Positions 26,741 through 35,494 of a DNA stretch of 58,049 nucleotides are shown one piece after another. The DNA lies in NCBI RefSeq assembly GCF_013141695.1, contig NZ_WHNY01000015.1, positions 1 to 58,049 on the forward strand, in the 5' to 3' direction. This stretch comes from Paenibacillus plantarum (GTDB lineage: Bacteria; Bacillota; Bacilli; Paenibacillales; NBRC-103111). Numbering within the stretch: position 1 is the stretch's first letter; each line of letters opens with the position of its first letter. Position numbers and translations under genes: made by a program. The notes below the pieces were generated by a model. The model had not been told where the DNA came from and did no database searches. It saw only the letters and a program-made list of their open reading frames with translations.

Positions 26741-26872
26741 CCAGCCACCTGGAGCGATTAGACTGAACTGCAAGAGTATTGTTGGAGCACCCTGACAACC
26801 ACTTTGATGCAATGGTGTCGGAGCAGGTGACATATTATAGGCTTTGCCATTAATTGTAGCATGTTCAAGTTA
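26741..26872 (-). pseudogene. Decayed Uma2-family remnant
   Basis: On the minus strand the DNA reads INGKAYNMSPAPTPLHQ, clearly related to INGVPFNMTPAPSTTHQ of the intact Uma2 gene at 22860. It then continues in the same frame with GAPTILLQFSLIAP, related to GAPKLIVEILSPS from about 60 residues further on in the intact protein. So a middle portion has been deleted. A stop codon lies just upstream of the first block and no start or ribosome-binding site remains. Confidence 0.7.
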
Positions 26873-27009
26873 GTCCTTTCCAACTATTACACCCGCGGCT
26901 CCCTTATAAGTGAGCAATTGCCAATAGATGTTATAGCCATGCATAAACCAACGAACTGAGACCAACATTAACGAAGTTACATTACCTCAACACCAAAGGA
27001 GACTTCGTT

Positions 27010-27648
27010 ATGCAACAGGAAATACAACCAAATTATCAAACGCAAACTAAGCCCAATACCAACCACGGTGGTCATGAGCTTTTCGATTTACACGAGGTGT
27101 TGGCCTGTACCATCAATGTACTAGACCAATTCATGATGTTTAGACAGTTTGTACAAGATAGCGAACTGCTGGACATTCTGGATCGTCAATACCAGTTCAC
27201 ACTTGCTCAGTACAATTTAACTGCTGAGTGTTTCACAACAGGGCAAAAACCAAGCCAAGAAACGTCCACGTATATGATTAGGCAACTATCCGAGCCGATC
27301 TACGGCATTAAGCCAACTGAGCCGAAAAAGCCAAACCAGTCGCTCGCTGATGTGAAGGATGCGGGAATAAGCGGGCATATGCTAGGTCTGATCAAAACGC
27401 ATGCGTCGTTGCTAACCATGACCGCCGTGGAAGTGACGAATCCCGTTGTTCGGCGCGTATTAGCCTCTCAGGTACAAAATTTCATAGAAATGGCTTATGA
27501 AATCTTCCTTTATCAAAATAGACTTGCCTACTACCAGGTGCCACAATTAGAAGCTTCTGATATGCAAAGCATGCTGACCTCATTTGTCCCAGCAACCGGG
27601 GCGCCACAAATGCCGCCTAATAACAGAGCAGCAGCATCTGTGCACTAG
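27010..27648 (+). CDS. Spore coat protein, CotF family
   Basis: A 212-residue protein of the CotF type: an unstructured Gln/Asn/Thr-rich N-terminus (1-25), then a helical ferritin-like region (HEVLACTINVLDQFMMFRQFVQD ... LTMTAVEVTNPVVRRVLASQVQNFIEMAYEIFLYQNR) ending in a low-complexity Pro/Ala tail. Such proteins are components of the spore coat. AAAGGAG lies 8 nt before the ATG. The ribosome-binding site lies in the loop of a possible hairpin (AACGAAGT at 26970, ACTTCGTT at 27002). It is monocistronic with a terminator at 27660. No clear mother-cell sigma promoter was identified. Confidence 0.85.
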   Translation: MQQEIQPNYQTQTKPNTNHGGHELFDLHEVLACTINVLDQFMMFRQFVQDSELLDILDRQYQFTLAQYNLTAECFTTGQKPSQETSTYMIRQLSEPIYGIKPTEPKKPNQSLADVKDAGISGHMLGLIKTHASLLTMTAVEVTNPVVRRVLASQVQNFIEMAYEIFLYQNRLAYYQVPQLEASDMQSMLTSFVPATGAPQMPPNNRAAASVH

Positions 27649-27659
27649 CTAGCAGATTG

Positions 27660-27702
27660 TGAAGCCCAGCATCGGCCCTAGGGCCGATGTTTGGGCTTTC
27701 TC
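27660..27702 (+). terminator. Terminator of the cotF-like gene
   Basis: AAGCCCAGCATCGGCCC pairs with GGGCCGATGTTTGGGCTT, followed by TCT-rich sequence. It lies upstream of the permease ribosome-binding site, which also shows that the permease does not start before it. Confidence 0.85.
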
Positions 27703-27736
27703 ATATTGTAGCCAGGGATATGGAGGTCAATCACGG

Positions 27737-29071
27737 ATGGCAACTTTGCGGCATAACAACAGTAACAACAACACAAACAAACTATCCTGGTGGCAGTTAG
27801 CTTTATTCGGTATTGGTTGCACTATAGGAACTGGTTTCTTCCTTGGTTCTAGCATCGCCATCCAGAAGAGCGGGTATCTTGTTGTCGTTATATTTTTATT
27901 GGCAGCGCTAGCAACCTTATTTGTCTATGAAGCCTTAGCACAGATGACGGCTGCCAACCCTGAAAAAGGATCTTTTCGAAATTATGTTAGGGAAGCATAT
28001 GGCCGCTGGGCAGGCTTTGGCGTGGGATGGTTGTATTGGTCCTCGGAGATGCTCATTTTAGGCAGTTCCTTAACGGCAATTGGGATTTTCACGCAATTCT
28101 GGTTTCCTAATCTGCCACTCTGGTTGTTGACTGCGATCTACTCGTTCCTTGCCCTTCTTGTTGTTATTCTTGGTTCGAAAGGCATTAACAAAACTGAGAA
28201 TATATGCGCTATCGTTAAAATGGGGGCCGTATTCCTATTCATCGCCATTGCAGGCATCGTTTTCTTCAAAGGTAGCCATGGCATAAACACCATTCAAGGC
28301 AGCACGACCCATTGGTTTAGTTCAGGTTGGACCGGCGCATGGAAAGGACTTTTGTATGCGTTTTATGCGTTTAGTGGTATAGAGGTCATGGGTTTTATGG
28401 CTATCCATTTGCAAAATCCCAAAGAAGCCTCTAAGGCTGGAAGACTTATGCTGCTTACGATCACGGTGCTCTATGTGTTATCTCTTAGTTTAGCGCTCCT
28501 TTTTATTACCAAAGACCAGTTAACACCTGATAAAAGTCCCCTGCTTCTCTCTCTGAGCATCATGGGATTGCCTATTCTCGTGCACTTGATGAATGGCGTT
28601 CTGATTATTGCTGGATTTTCTATCCTCGTTGCCTCGCTATACGGCGTATCCACGATGCTGGTTGCTTTAGCGGAAGGCGGTGATGCCCCGTCATGGCTAG
28701 CCAATAGGAAAGGCAAAAAGCAGTTACCTCTGTATGCACTAGGTGTGAATACAATCGGGTTATGTGTTTCTATCGTCCTTGCGCTAGTTATGCCAAGCCA
28801 AATCTTTGAACAAATAACCACGGCTGGGGGCTTGGTGCTCCTATATACGTGGTTGCTTATCGTCGCATCGTATCTGAAACAAATTCGGCCAAACCTTAGC
28901 GGGCAACTTAAATCTTGGATCGCTATCCTTCTTATCTTGGCGGCAGTTACGGGTCCTCTCTTGGAGAAAACCGATCGAGCTGGGTTATGGACCAGCCTTC
29001 TTATCGTCATGGTGATTATTCTAATTACGTTGTGGATGAAGCATAAATCGGAACGAAGAGAGCCCTCGTAA
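27737..29071 (+). CDS. Amino acid permease (APC superfamily)
   Basis: A 444-residue integral membrane transporter with about 12 helices. The N-terminal signature LFGIGCTIGTGFFLGSSIAI is the APC/AAT-family helix-1 motif, and ALAQMTAANPEKGSFRNYVREAYGRWAGFGVGW is the following conserved loop. It probably imports an amino acid or similar amine with protons; the substrate cannot be read from sequence. ATG 27737 is chosen because GGAGG lies 10 nt upstream and because an earlier frame start would run through the cotF terminator. It converges with the YqcI/YcgG gene with only 7 nt between the stop codons. Confidence 0.88.
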   Translation: MATLRHNNSNNNTNKLSWWQLALFGIGCTIGTGFFLGSSIAIQKSGYLVVVIFLLAALATLFVYEALAQMTAANPEKGSFRNYVREAYGRWAGFGVGWLYWSSEMLILGSSLTAIGIFTQFWFPNLPLWLLTAIYSFLALLVVILGSKGINKTENICAIVKMGAVFLFIAIAGIVFFKGSHGINTIQGSTTHWFSSGWTGAWKGLLYAFYAFSGIEVMGFMAIHLQNPKEASKAGRLMLLTITVLYVLSLSLALLFITKDQLTPDKSPLLLSLSIMGLPILVHLMNGVLIIAGFSILVASLYGVSTMLVALAEGGDAPSWLANRKGKKQLPLYALGVNTIGLCVSIVLALVMPSQIFEQITTAGGLVLLYTWLLIVASYLKQIRPNLSGQLKSWIAILLILAAVTGPLLEKTDRAGLWTSLLIVMVIILITLWMKHKSERREPS

Positions 29072-29078
29072 CGATATC

Positions 29079-29852
29079 CTATTTATGAAATAGCATGCCC
29101 ACAGCTTTTAATTTATTTTTCATAAACGTGTACGGACATTTAGAAGGGACACTTTCGTCATCACGTAAGAAATATTGTTTCCATTCTTGGTTATCCTCTT
29201 GCCCGTACCATTTCAGAGAAGGATGTGCGGGGATACTGTCGTACGCCTCTAATTTTTGGCGAATGCGCTTTTTCATATTGCGCCCAAAAGGGGTAGAATC
29301 GTTGATTTCTTCAAACACCCATCGCGGTTGGAAGGCAATGAGGAAATGCGGAAACATTCGACTCTTCCTAACCACATGGGCAGGTGTTCCGCAAAAGGAG
29401 AAATACGGATGCCCGTCACAACAAAATTCCCACGAATGGTGCGAAGGATCCTTTGAAATATGTTCAGGCCATGGCGCCTCATCTTTAGCGCTGACCCCAC
29501 TTAAAACAGACCAAAATAGCCCCTCGTAGTCTTCTACTGAGAAGCTATTCAGTATATCTGCAGGTGTATGGAAAAATATAACGAGCGAGGCGAATTTCCC
29601 TGTTTCCCGTGAGCAGCGACCATATGCCTGCAAGAGCTCCACTGCGTCAATGGCAGCTTGCTCTGATCTAGGATCTGCAGCAAAGCCAAAGCGCAGGTTG
29701 TTAGTTAGGAAGCCTTGACGGCCGGGTATGCAAGGGTACGTATTTCCTGAATCTGCAATCATATTGCCGAATTGACGGTAAGCGTCCTCCTGCCATGGGG
29801 TAAGGGTGTTCATATGTGTATCAAGCCAGTCTTTGGCATATAGATCAGCCAT
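29079..29852 (-). CDS. YqcI/YcgG family protein
   Basis: A 257-residue soluble protein of the YqcI/YcgG family, whose function is unknown. Family blocks include YPCIPGRQGFLTNNLRFGF near residue 40, the WEFCCDGHPYFSFCGTPAHVVRKSR segment with closely spaced Cys and His, and FLIAFQPRWVFE. The Cys/His-rich block hints at a metal site, which is inference. The ATG at 29852 has AAGGAGG 10 nt upstream. It is the last gene of a probable DUF1989-LysE-YqcI operon on the minus strand. Confidence 0.85.
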   Translation of the reverse strand: MADLYAKDWLDTHMNTLTPWQEDAYRQFGNMIADSGNTYPCIPGRQGFLTNNLRFGFAADPRSEQAAIDAVELLQAYGRCSRETGKFASLVIFFHTPADILNSFSVEDYEGLFWSVLSGVSAKDEAPWPEHISKDPSHHSWEFCCDGHPYFSFCGTPAHVVRKSRMFPHFLIAFQPRWVFEEINDSTPFGRNMKKRIRQKLEAYDSIPAHPSLKWYGQEDNQEWKQYFLRDDESVPSKCPYTFMKNKLKAVGMLFHK

Positions 29853-29958
29853 GTCGTAATAGCCTCCTTCGCGAGTACGAAGCATACTATGCGAAGGAGA
29901 ATAGATGGGTGAGTATCTCGGTTAGGAGGTACAACTGTACGTGTAAACCTCTGTCTGT

Positions 29959-30588
29959 CTAACCTATTAGCTGCTTATAAGCTTGATAGCCGAAGTAAAT
30001 ACCGAAGCCAATGAGAGAAAGTCCTGCTATGACAGAAATCATTTGCAGGGTCGTGCGATTCCCGAACTTGTGAAACGAGCTGGCGATCGTGGCCATAGCA
30101 ACATCCCACAGAAGGATGCCTGCAAAGATACCTGAGGTATGCCAAAGCACCTGGGTAAGACCATAATTCTGCACACTTTCGGCTAAAATGGAGCCATAAA
30201 TCCCTAGCCAAAATAAGATATTTAGCGGATTGGTAAGTGCCATAATAAATCCAGAACGGAAGGAGCTTACGCCACTGGATTGGGCATCACGAGGGTTAGC
30301 TTCTTGAGTTACCTTCACGTTTCTTAGTGTATCAACACCCGTGTAGATAAGTACAAAACAGCCAAACAACCATAGAAATGTTTTCATAAACGGGGTAGTC
30401 AAGAAATGGGCTAAACCAAAATAAATCAGCAGCATATATAACAAATCGGCACACATCGCGCCCAGTCCGATCAACCACGCCTGAGTAAAGCCAAATCTGG
30501 CTCCCTTGTCGAGTTGAGCAGCGTTTATTGGACCGATTGGTGCCGATAGCGAAATGCCAAGAAACACATAAGTGATAAAAGCATCCAT
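29959..30588 (-). CDS. LysE/RhtB family exporter
   Basis: A 209-residue membrane protein with about six helices. The start MDAFITYVFLGISLSAPIGPINAAQL carries the LysE/RhtB G-x-x-x-x-x-P-G/I-P motif of helix 1, with ALTNPLNILFWLGIYG in the middle. These proteins export amino acids or related small molecules. ATG 30588 is chosen over a TTG-type upstream frame because GGGGGCG lies about 6 nt before it. It is 70 nt downstream of the DUF1989 gene and 106 nt upstream of the YqcI/YcgG gene. Confidence 0.85.
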   Translation of the reverse strand: MDAFITYVFLGISLSAPIGPINAAQLDKGARFGFTQAWLIGLGAMCADLLYMLLIYFGLAHFLTTPFMKTFLWLFGCFVLIYTGVDTLRNVKVTQEANPRDAQSSGVSSFRSGFIMALTNPLNILFWLGIYGSILAESVQNYGLTQVLWHTSGIFAGILLWDVAMATIASSFHKFGNRTTLQMISVIAGLSLIGFGIYFGYQAYKQLIG

Positions 30589-30658
30589 AAACTTCGCCCC
30601 CTGAATAGCAAATAACTTGTACAAGTTATTGTATGAGAGGCGCTAGTCCATTAGAAGA

Positions 30659-31249
30659 TCAAATGATGTCAACGCGAATAGGTGTGCATTTGTATCCATT
30701 GCAGAGACTTTCTGCGCAGGGACAAGCAGATATAGCCACAACTAAATCCATTTCTGCACGAAGCTCGATATAATCTCCAGCTTTAGATAGAGGCTTCTCA
30801 ACACGAATTTGTCCAGATGGCTGAATGATGGTGTTCATGAATAAATTAAAGGGATAATGCTGATCTGGAGCGGGGATCTCAAATAATGCCAATGCCTCAT
30901 TTAAGTTCGTATAACAGCTGGTATGGTCTTGCTTATCGTACAGTAGCTCATACATTTCAGGCCGACAGGCCGAGTTGATAAAATCGTGCTGTCCCACCGT
31001 ATCCTTCATAATAGTGAGCATAGGGGTATATTTATTGGAGTAGATGGTATCCCCGGGCTTCACTTTCATCGCATGTAATGCGTCCATCGTAACACTAGGG
31101 TCAAGCCGTTCGCTGATATCATTCTCACGATAGGCCACAAAGTCGGCAACTTGTTCTCCCTCTACATCGGTAACCCGAATCACTTGGCCCTTCTTGAGCT
31201 GGAGACCGAGACCCTCTGTAGCCGGGATTTGCCAATGCTGTTTACTCAT
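30659..31249 (-). CDS. DUF1989 (urea carboxylase-associated) family protein
   Basis: A 196-residue protein of the DUF1989 family. It shows the family's KKGQVIRVTDVEGEQVADFVAY block at about 20-40, ACRPEMYELLYDKQDH, the PFNLFMNT core, and a C-terminal ISACPCAESLCNGYKCTPI set of Cys residues likely to bind metal. Relatives sit with urea or guanidine carboxylases in proteobacteria; a role in small amide or amine metabolism is possible but unproven. GGAGG lies 8 nt before the ATG. First gene of a probable three-gene operon with a LysE exporter. Confidence 0.85.
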   Translation of the reverse strand: MSKQHWQIPATEGLGLQLKKGQVIRVTDVEGEQVADFVAYRENDISERLDPSVTMDALHAMKVKPGDTIYSNKYTPMLTIMKDTVGQHDFINSACRPEMYELLYDKQDHTSCYTNLNEALALFEIPAPDQHYPFNLFMNTIIQPSGQIRVEKPLSKAGDYIELRAEMDLVVAISACPCAESLCNGYKCTPIRVDII

Positions 31250-31442
31250 TCATATCCTCCTACTCATGGGTAAGTTCCCCTTACAGTATGGCTTATCGTT
31301 TGTAGATTTATGATAAACTGCGAGCAAAGCGCCCGCGGAATGCCATAACGGCATTTTACAAAAAGAAAAAGCCCAACCTCGAAGAGATTGGCTTTCAGTT
31401 AGCTCTCAAATACCTTAACAAGGGTGGCAACCACCATTTTAA

Positions 31443-31645
31443 GGAACGTCAGTGCGCTATTTGCAAAAAACCAGGCATTCTCGTGATGAAACGGAACGTA
31501 TGTACGCTTTTTAGGCAGATTCGGCTTAAAAACGCCTCTCTTGCGAGAAATAGCGAACTGTCGTTCCGCAACTCATCAAAAACCCCCTTTTTGAAGCAAA
31601 TAAGGGATCCACGTTCCCTTTCGGCAACATAGATCCCTTATTAAG
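31443..31645. repeat. Intergenic repeat family B, copy 2, with terminator
   Basis: Same layout as the 26.5-kb copy: GGAACGTCAGTGCGCTATTT at 31443-31462, a direct relative at 31493-31512, an inverted relative (AAATAGCGAACTGTCGTTCC) at 31548-31567, then a hairpin AAATAAGGGATCCACGTT / AACATAGATCCCTTATT with one mismatch at about 31599-31643. It fills the 450-nt gap between the DUF1989 start and the ABC permease end and could terminate the permease transcript. Confidence 0.72.
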
Positions 31646-31697
31646 CCTTCTCAATGCCGGTCAATCGCCAGGCTTCAAGTCCGACAAGACCTTCCGC

Positions 31698-32801
31698 CTA
31701 CTCCCACTTAAACGTAAACGTCGCCACAATGAACGACACGACCAGCCAGATGGCCAGCATCAGCCCTTCCTGCCACAGATCCCCGATGCCTGCGCCCACA
31801 TTCATAATCTGCCGAAGGGCAGTGCTGAGTTGGGTAATCGGGATCGACTTCACGATCGGCTGCAAGAACTCTGGCATGCTGGACACGGAGAAGAACACGC
31901 CGCCCAAGAACATCAGCGGGAACGAAATCAGTCCGGAAATCGGCCCTACGCTTTCTGGGGTTTTGGCCAAACCAGCAATAATGAAACCGATCGACATGAA
32001 TGTCAAGGTTCCCATGACAACGAACAGCAGAAGCAGCCACCACGAGCCATTCACCTGCGTGCCGAAAATCAAAGCACCGACAAGCAGTACAATCAGGGCC
32101 TGCGCCGTGTTCATCACAAGGCGTGCAGTAATCTGCGCGGCGATGAACGTTGACGCCTTCAGCGGTGTACTTTGCATGCGTCGCAGCACACCTCGCTCAC
32201 GCCATGAAGCAATTTGTCCCGAAACGCCATTTAAGTTGTTGGTCATGATCATCATGGCCAGAATACCCGGTACAAGGAAATCGATGTAGCGAAGCTGCAG
32301 AGCTTGCACGCCAACCGGTTCAATTTTAACAATTGGCATATAGTTGGACATTTGCTTAGAAACGCCATCCGCCACTTGACCTATTGTTTGCAAACCGATC
32401 TGTGCGCTCTGTTGATTCGTTTGATCATAGTAAACCTGAAGGAAGCTGGCCTTCGAGCTATCTGCTCCTTTCAGCCCTACCGCTTGCCCGTAATTTTTCT
32501 GAATAACGACGACTAACTTCTGATCCCCATGTTTCAGCTGCTCAAGCGACTTATCCAAGTCATCTGCAGGCTTTAGCTTCAAAATGCTACTCGCTTGCAG
32601 CGCCTCCACCATGACTCTGGATTCCGTACTTTGATCCTGATCAATGACGACGCCATCGACGATGATATCATTCCCCTTGCCAAGAAAGGAACCGAGCATA
32701 ATCATGAAGAAAAGCGGCATGAACAAGGTGAATATCAACACTTGTCGATTACGAACAAAAAAACGAAGCTGGCTTAACGTCAACTGGATATAAGCATTCA
32801 T
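31698..32801 (-). CDS. ABC-2 type transporter permease
   Basis: A 367-residue permease. One N-terminal helix (about 21-40), a large extracytoplasmic loop (about 45-175), then five or so helices with the ABC-2 features ILAMMIMTNNLNGVSGQIASWRERGVLRRMQSTPL and SFPLMFLGGVFF...MPEFLQPIVKSIPITQLSTALRQ. This is the DrrB/YhgE-like exporter layout used for drugs, lipids or signalling peptides. Its start overlaps the ATPase stop by 4 nt, giving a coupled ATPase-permease pair. Substrate unknown. Confidence 0.9.
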   Translation of the reverse strand: MNAYIQLTLSQLRFFVRNRQVLIFTLFMPLFFMIMLGSFLGKGNDIIVDGVVIDQDQSTESRVMVEALQASSILKLKPADDLDKSLEQLKHGDQKLVVVIQKNYGQAVGLKGADSSKASFLQVYYDQTNQQSAQIGLQTIGQVADGVSKQMSNYMPIVKIEPVGVQALQLRYIDFLVPGILAMMIMTNNLNGVSGQIASWRERGVLRRMQSTPLKASTFIAAQITARLVMNTAQALIVLLVGALIFGTQVNGSWWLLLLFVVMGTLTFMSIGFIIAGLAKTPESVGPISGLISFPLMFLGGVFFSVSSMPEFLQPIVKSIPITQLSTALRQIMNVGAGIGDLWQEGLMLAIWLVVSFIVATFTFKWE

Positions 32802-33745
32802 TCTGCTTTCAAGCTCCTTCCGGTCATGGAAATAAACACATCTTCCAGCGTAGCCGTTCGTGTCTGCAAGTCAGCCAATTGCCATCTACCTCCAGCGCTT
32901 TGCTCAACCAGATCAATGAGCGACTCCTGCAGCTTATCTGTGTAAAGGACGAATACATCCTTACGTACGTCGATGCCCTTGACTTCACGAATATCGCGAA
33001 ATTCCTGTACAACTGATTCCATATCCGCTTCCGCCAAATCTTGCAATCTAAACTCGATCGCGCTATCCGATTGCAAGCTGCTCACAAGATTTCGCGGCGT
33101 ATCCAATGCGACGACTTTCCCTTGATCCATTAAACAAATACGATCGCAAAGTACGTGCGCTTCCTCCATATAATGCGTGGACAGAACAATCGTTTTGCCT
33201 CGCTCCTTCAGCTTGAGAATAATTTCCCACAAGGTTCGTCTTGCTGTCGGATCTAACCCTGTCGTGGGCTCATCCAAGAAGATAACCTTGGGATCATTCA
33301 AAAGCGCAAGACCAATGGCAAGCCGCTGCTTTTGCCCACCGGATAGATGCTTGACACGGCCGTTTCTTTTATCAACCAACGTCATATCTTCTAATAACGG
33401 GCCAATCGGAACTGACTTCGGATAGAAGCTCGCATACATCCTCATAATTTCCTCTACCGTCAACAACTCGAATAACGAAGTTGATTGCAATTGGACACCA
33501 ATGACTTCCTTGACCTTACCCAAATCCTTCTGTGTATCAAATCCAGCCACAATAGCACGTCCGCCGTCAGGCTTCCGCAGCCCTTCGATCATTTCCATCG
33601 TTGTCGTTTTCCCGGCACCATTAGGACCAAGCAAACCAAATACCTCGCCTTGATAGACCTGAAAATTAACGCCTCGCACAGCTTGGAAGGACCCATAATT
33701 TTTAATTAAGCCATCCGCTTCAATAACAATGTGTGAAGACTCCAT
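32798..33745 (-). CDS. ABC transporter ATP-binding protein (DrrA-like)
   Basis: A 315-residue cytoplasmic ATPase with all nucleotide-binding motifs: Walker A GPNGAGKTT, signature LSGGQKQR, Walker B KVIFLDEPTTGLDP and the switch His in STHYMEEA. A C-terminal extension (about 225-315) is typical of DrrA-type ATPases that pair with ABC-2 permeases. ATG 33745 is chosen because GGAGGGG lies 8 nt before it. It is coupled to the permease gene by a 4-nt overlap. Confidence 0.93.
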   Translation of the reverse strand: MESSHIVIEADGLIKNYGSFQAVRGVNFQVYQGEVFGLLGPNGAGKTTTMEMIEGLRKPDGGRAIVAGFDTQKDLGKVKEVIGVQLQSTSLFELLTVEEIMRMYASFYPKSVPIGPLLEDMTLVDKRNGRVKHLSGGQKQRLAIGLALLNDPKVIFLDEPTTGLDPTARRTLWEIILKLKERGKTIVLSTHYMEEAHVLCDRICLMDQGKVVALDTPRNLVSSLQSDSAIEFRLQDLAEADMESVVQEFRDIREVKGIDVRKDVFVLYTDKLQESLIDLVEQSAGGRWQLADLQTRTATLEDVFISMTGRSLKAE

Positions 33746-33946
33746 AAAGCTAGCCCCTCCGCTTCCAAATTTTACGTAACTTCCCCTATCATACAAAATA
33801 AACAGATACGCCGTCCAACACCACTATGAAATATCTACTGACAGAACTAGTGGAATTCCGACAACGCCAATCGACGAACTTATTGAGAAAGTTATGATAA
33901 TCTTAATATCTACTTAGCAAACAAAATCAGAAGGAGATGTGTTGAA

Positions 33947-34159
33947 GTGAGAATGAATATTTTATTTAATAAAAAGCCGATTTCCGTTAATTTCGTCGGC
34001 ACGGACCATAAGTTAATTCCCTCTTTGATCAACGCACTTCGCCATAACAAATTCACCACCATGAATTTAGTTAACTCGTTAGAGCGTGTAGATTTATTTA
34101 GTTCAGAAGCCATTTTATATGCTACAGATGGGAATAAGGCGCGCATACCTATTTTCTAA
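33947..34159 (+). CDS. Small hypothetical protein (70 aa)
   Basis: A 70-codon gene with start GTG; AAGGAG lies 10 nt upstream and a strong terminator follows 27 nt after the stop. The product begins with a beta-rich segment (MNILFNKKPISVNFVGTD) and continues with a helix (LIPSLINALRHNKFTTMNLVNSLERVDLF). I do not recognise the family. It stands alone between the ABC exporter and the NAGPA-type gene. The good signals at both ends support a real gene. Confidence 0.65.
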   Translation: MRMNILFNKKPISVNFVGTDHKLIPSLINALRHNKFTTMNLVNSLERVDLFSSEAILYATDGNKARIPIF

Positions 34160-34185
34160 TTCTTGTCGCTACATAGATGTTTCAG

Positions 34186-34229
34186 AAAAAACGCCTACGA
34201 ATGGTAGATTCCTTCGTAAGCGTTTTTTT
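34186..34229 (+). terminator. Terminator of the 70-aa gene
   Basis: ACGCCTACGAA / TTCGTAAGCGT stem with one mismatch, 11-nt loop, followed by a run of seven T. Confidence 0.85.
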
Positions 34230-34314
34230 CGTAGATAAATAGGCATAACTCTCCTATTCTTTTCATAGACTAATAGAAATGAAGGAAGCTACTACAGCTG
34301 GGATGGAGAAATCT

Positions 34315-35106
34315 ATGCACCTTATTCGCCTTTTCAAAGCGCATGCTGCTCACCTACTAATCTATCTACTTATCGTGATTATCAGTTTCGTATGGACTCT
34401 AATTTGGGGCCTTCACACTACCTCACAACTGCCTCCACAAGCAAGTGCCGAGTATAGCATTAAGCCTGCGACGAACGGTGTCCTTCTGCACGTCATTCAA
34501 ACTACTCCTGAAAACATAGGGCTCAAAGCCATTACAGCAAATGTAACCGATCGACAGGACAATGGGATTAATGGCGGATTTTTCTGGCAGGGGTATTTGC
34601 TAAGCATCGCAGTGACCAATGATCAGCCTGTGAAGGGGCAGCCTGGCGACTACGGTTCGGGCTGGTATAATACAGATCGGAAACGCGGAACGCTTGTGTG
34701 GGATGCGAAGGCGCAAACCTTTACCGTCCAAGTTGTCGAAAATGCAAGTGAGTTACAGGTGCTGGATCGCACCCGATATTGGGCGCAGGGAGGCGTAAGC
34801 ATGGGGCTTACGGATCCATTGGGGTGGGCTGAGCAAGCCATCTCGGAAGAAATGCCTGTCATTAACGAGAAGCGCATGCGATCTGGTATTGTGTATGATC
34901 GAATGAACAACGTGTATCTGGTCGTTGCGCCTACCCCTTGTACAGGCGAAGAGTTCCGAACAGCCGTACAGGAGCAAGTAGGGGAGAAACAGCTGGTCGA
35001 TGGGCTTTTCCTTGACGGCGATGGTTCCTCTCAGCTGAAAGTCGCGAATTTCTTACTGCCCGGTGACCACCGCGAGGTGTATCAGATGATAGCTTTGTTG
35101 AAATGA
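34315..35106 (+). CDS. Phosphodiester glycosidase (NAGPA) family protein
   Basis: A 263-residue membrane-anchored or secreted protein. A hydrophobic helix spans about 12-34 and is followed by a NAGPA-type domain with the blocks INGGFFW, ARYWAQGG-like RYWAQGGVSM and the C-terminal LDGDGSSQL. The family includes the mammalian enzyme that uncovers mannose-6-phosphate; bacterial members act on cell-wall or exopolysaccharide phosphodiester-linked sugars. ATG 34315 is chosen because GGAG lies 6 nt upstream; two earlier in-frame ATG codons lack a ribosome-binding site. Substrate unknown. Confidence 0.8.
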   Translation: MHLIRLFKAHAAHLLIYLLIVIISFVWTLIWGLHTTSQLPPQASAEYSIKPATNGVLLHVIQTTPENIGLKAITANVTDRQDNGINGGFFWQGYLLSIAVTNDQPVKGQPGDYGSGWYNTDRKRGTLVWDAKAQTFTVQVVENASELQVLDRTRYWAQGGVSMGLTDPLGWAEQAISEEMPVINEKRMRSGIVYDRMNNVYLVVAPTPCTGEEFRTAVQEQVGEKQLVDGLFLDGDGSSQLKVANFLLPGDHREVYQMIALLK

Positions 35107-35162
35107 GCGGAGGGAGGTCGGCGTAGTCGGAGCCTGGTGGGCAGCAGAGATGACCGCTATCA

Positions 35163-35215
35163 TTAACCACTAAACCACAACCACGAACCGCTAACTGCTA
35201 ACCACTAACCGCCGA
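35163..35215. repeat. Short imperfect TAACCRC tandem repeat
   Basis: About seven imperfect copies of a 7-8 nt unit (TAACCAC, GAACCGC, TAACTGC, TAACCGC) directly after the NAGPA-type gene. It has no coding potential. Confidence 0.55.
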
Positions 35216-35235
35216 CACCCCTAGACGAGTCACCC

Positions 35236-35440
35236 CGCCTATTAACTGGAAAAGATCCATCTATTTTCGTGAATTTATAACAAATTGATTGATTAGATGG
35301 AAAAAATACATCTATTTCGCAGCTATTCACCGTTTTCAGCGTTTCAGCTCGTAATTAACTGTATTTTTTACAGTTATTAGGAAATTCAAGGTCATATGGG
35401 CAAATTTAGCTGTATGTTTTCCCGCTATTTGGTCCACCAA
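35236..35440. repeat. Intergenic repeat family A, copy 2
   Basis: Units such as TTAGATGGAAAAAATACATC, TTAACTGTATTTTTTACAG and TTAGCTGTATGTTTTCCCGC spaced at roughly 50-60 nt in a gene-free stretch of 455 nt. Same family as at 1-130, 47.25 and 54.53 kb. Confidence 0.65.
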
Positions 35441-35494
35441 AACTCATTAGTCAGCATTGGGAAGTAGGCTAGCTAGCCCAGACTCAGTCGCAAT

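Noticed and set aside
27659..27736. Upstream extension of the amino acid permease
   Set aside because: The extension would cover the cotF terminator, and a clear GGAGG precedes the ATG at 27737.
31361..31394. Hairpin AAGCCCAACCTC / GAGATTGGCTT
   Set aside because: The stem is interrupted and it lies upstream of the DUF1989 gene, where no transcript is known to end.
31654..32289. 211-codon + strand frame opposite the ABC permease
   Set aside because: Antisense to a permease with clear family features; no own signals.
35163..35215. Attachment site or origin-type iterons
   Set aside because: The TAACCRC units are irregular in length and there is no replication or integrase gene nearby.
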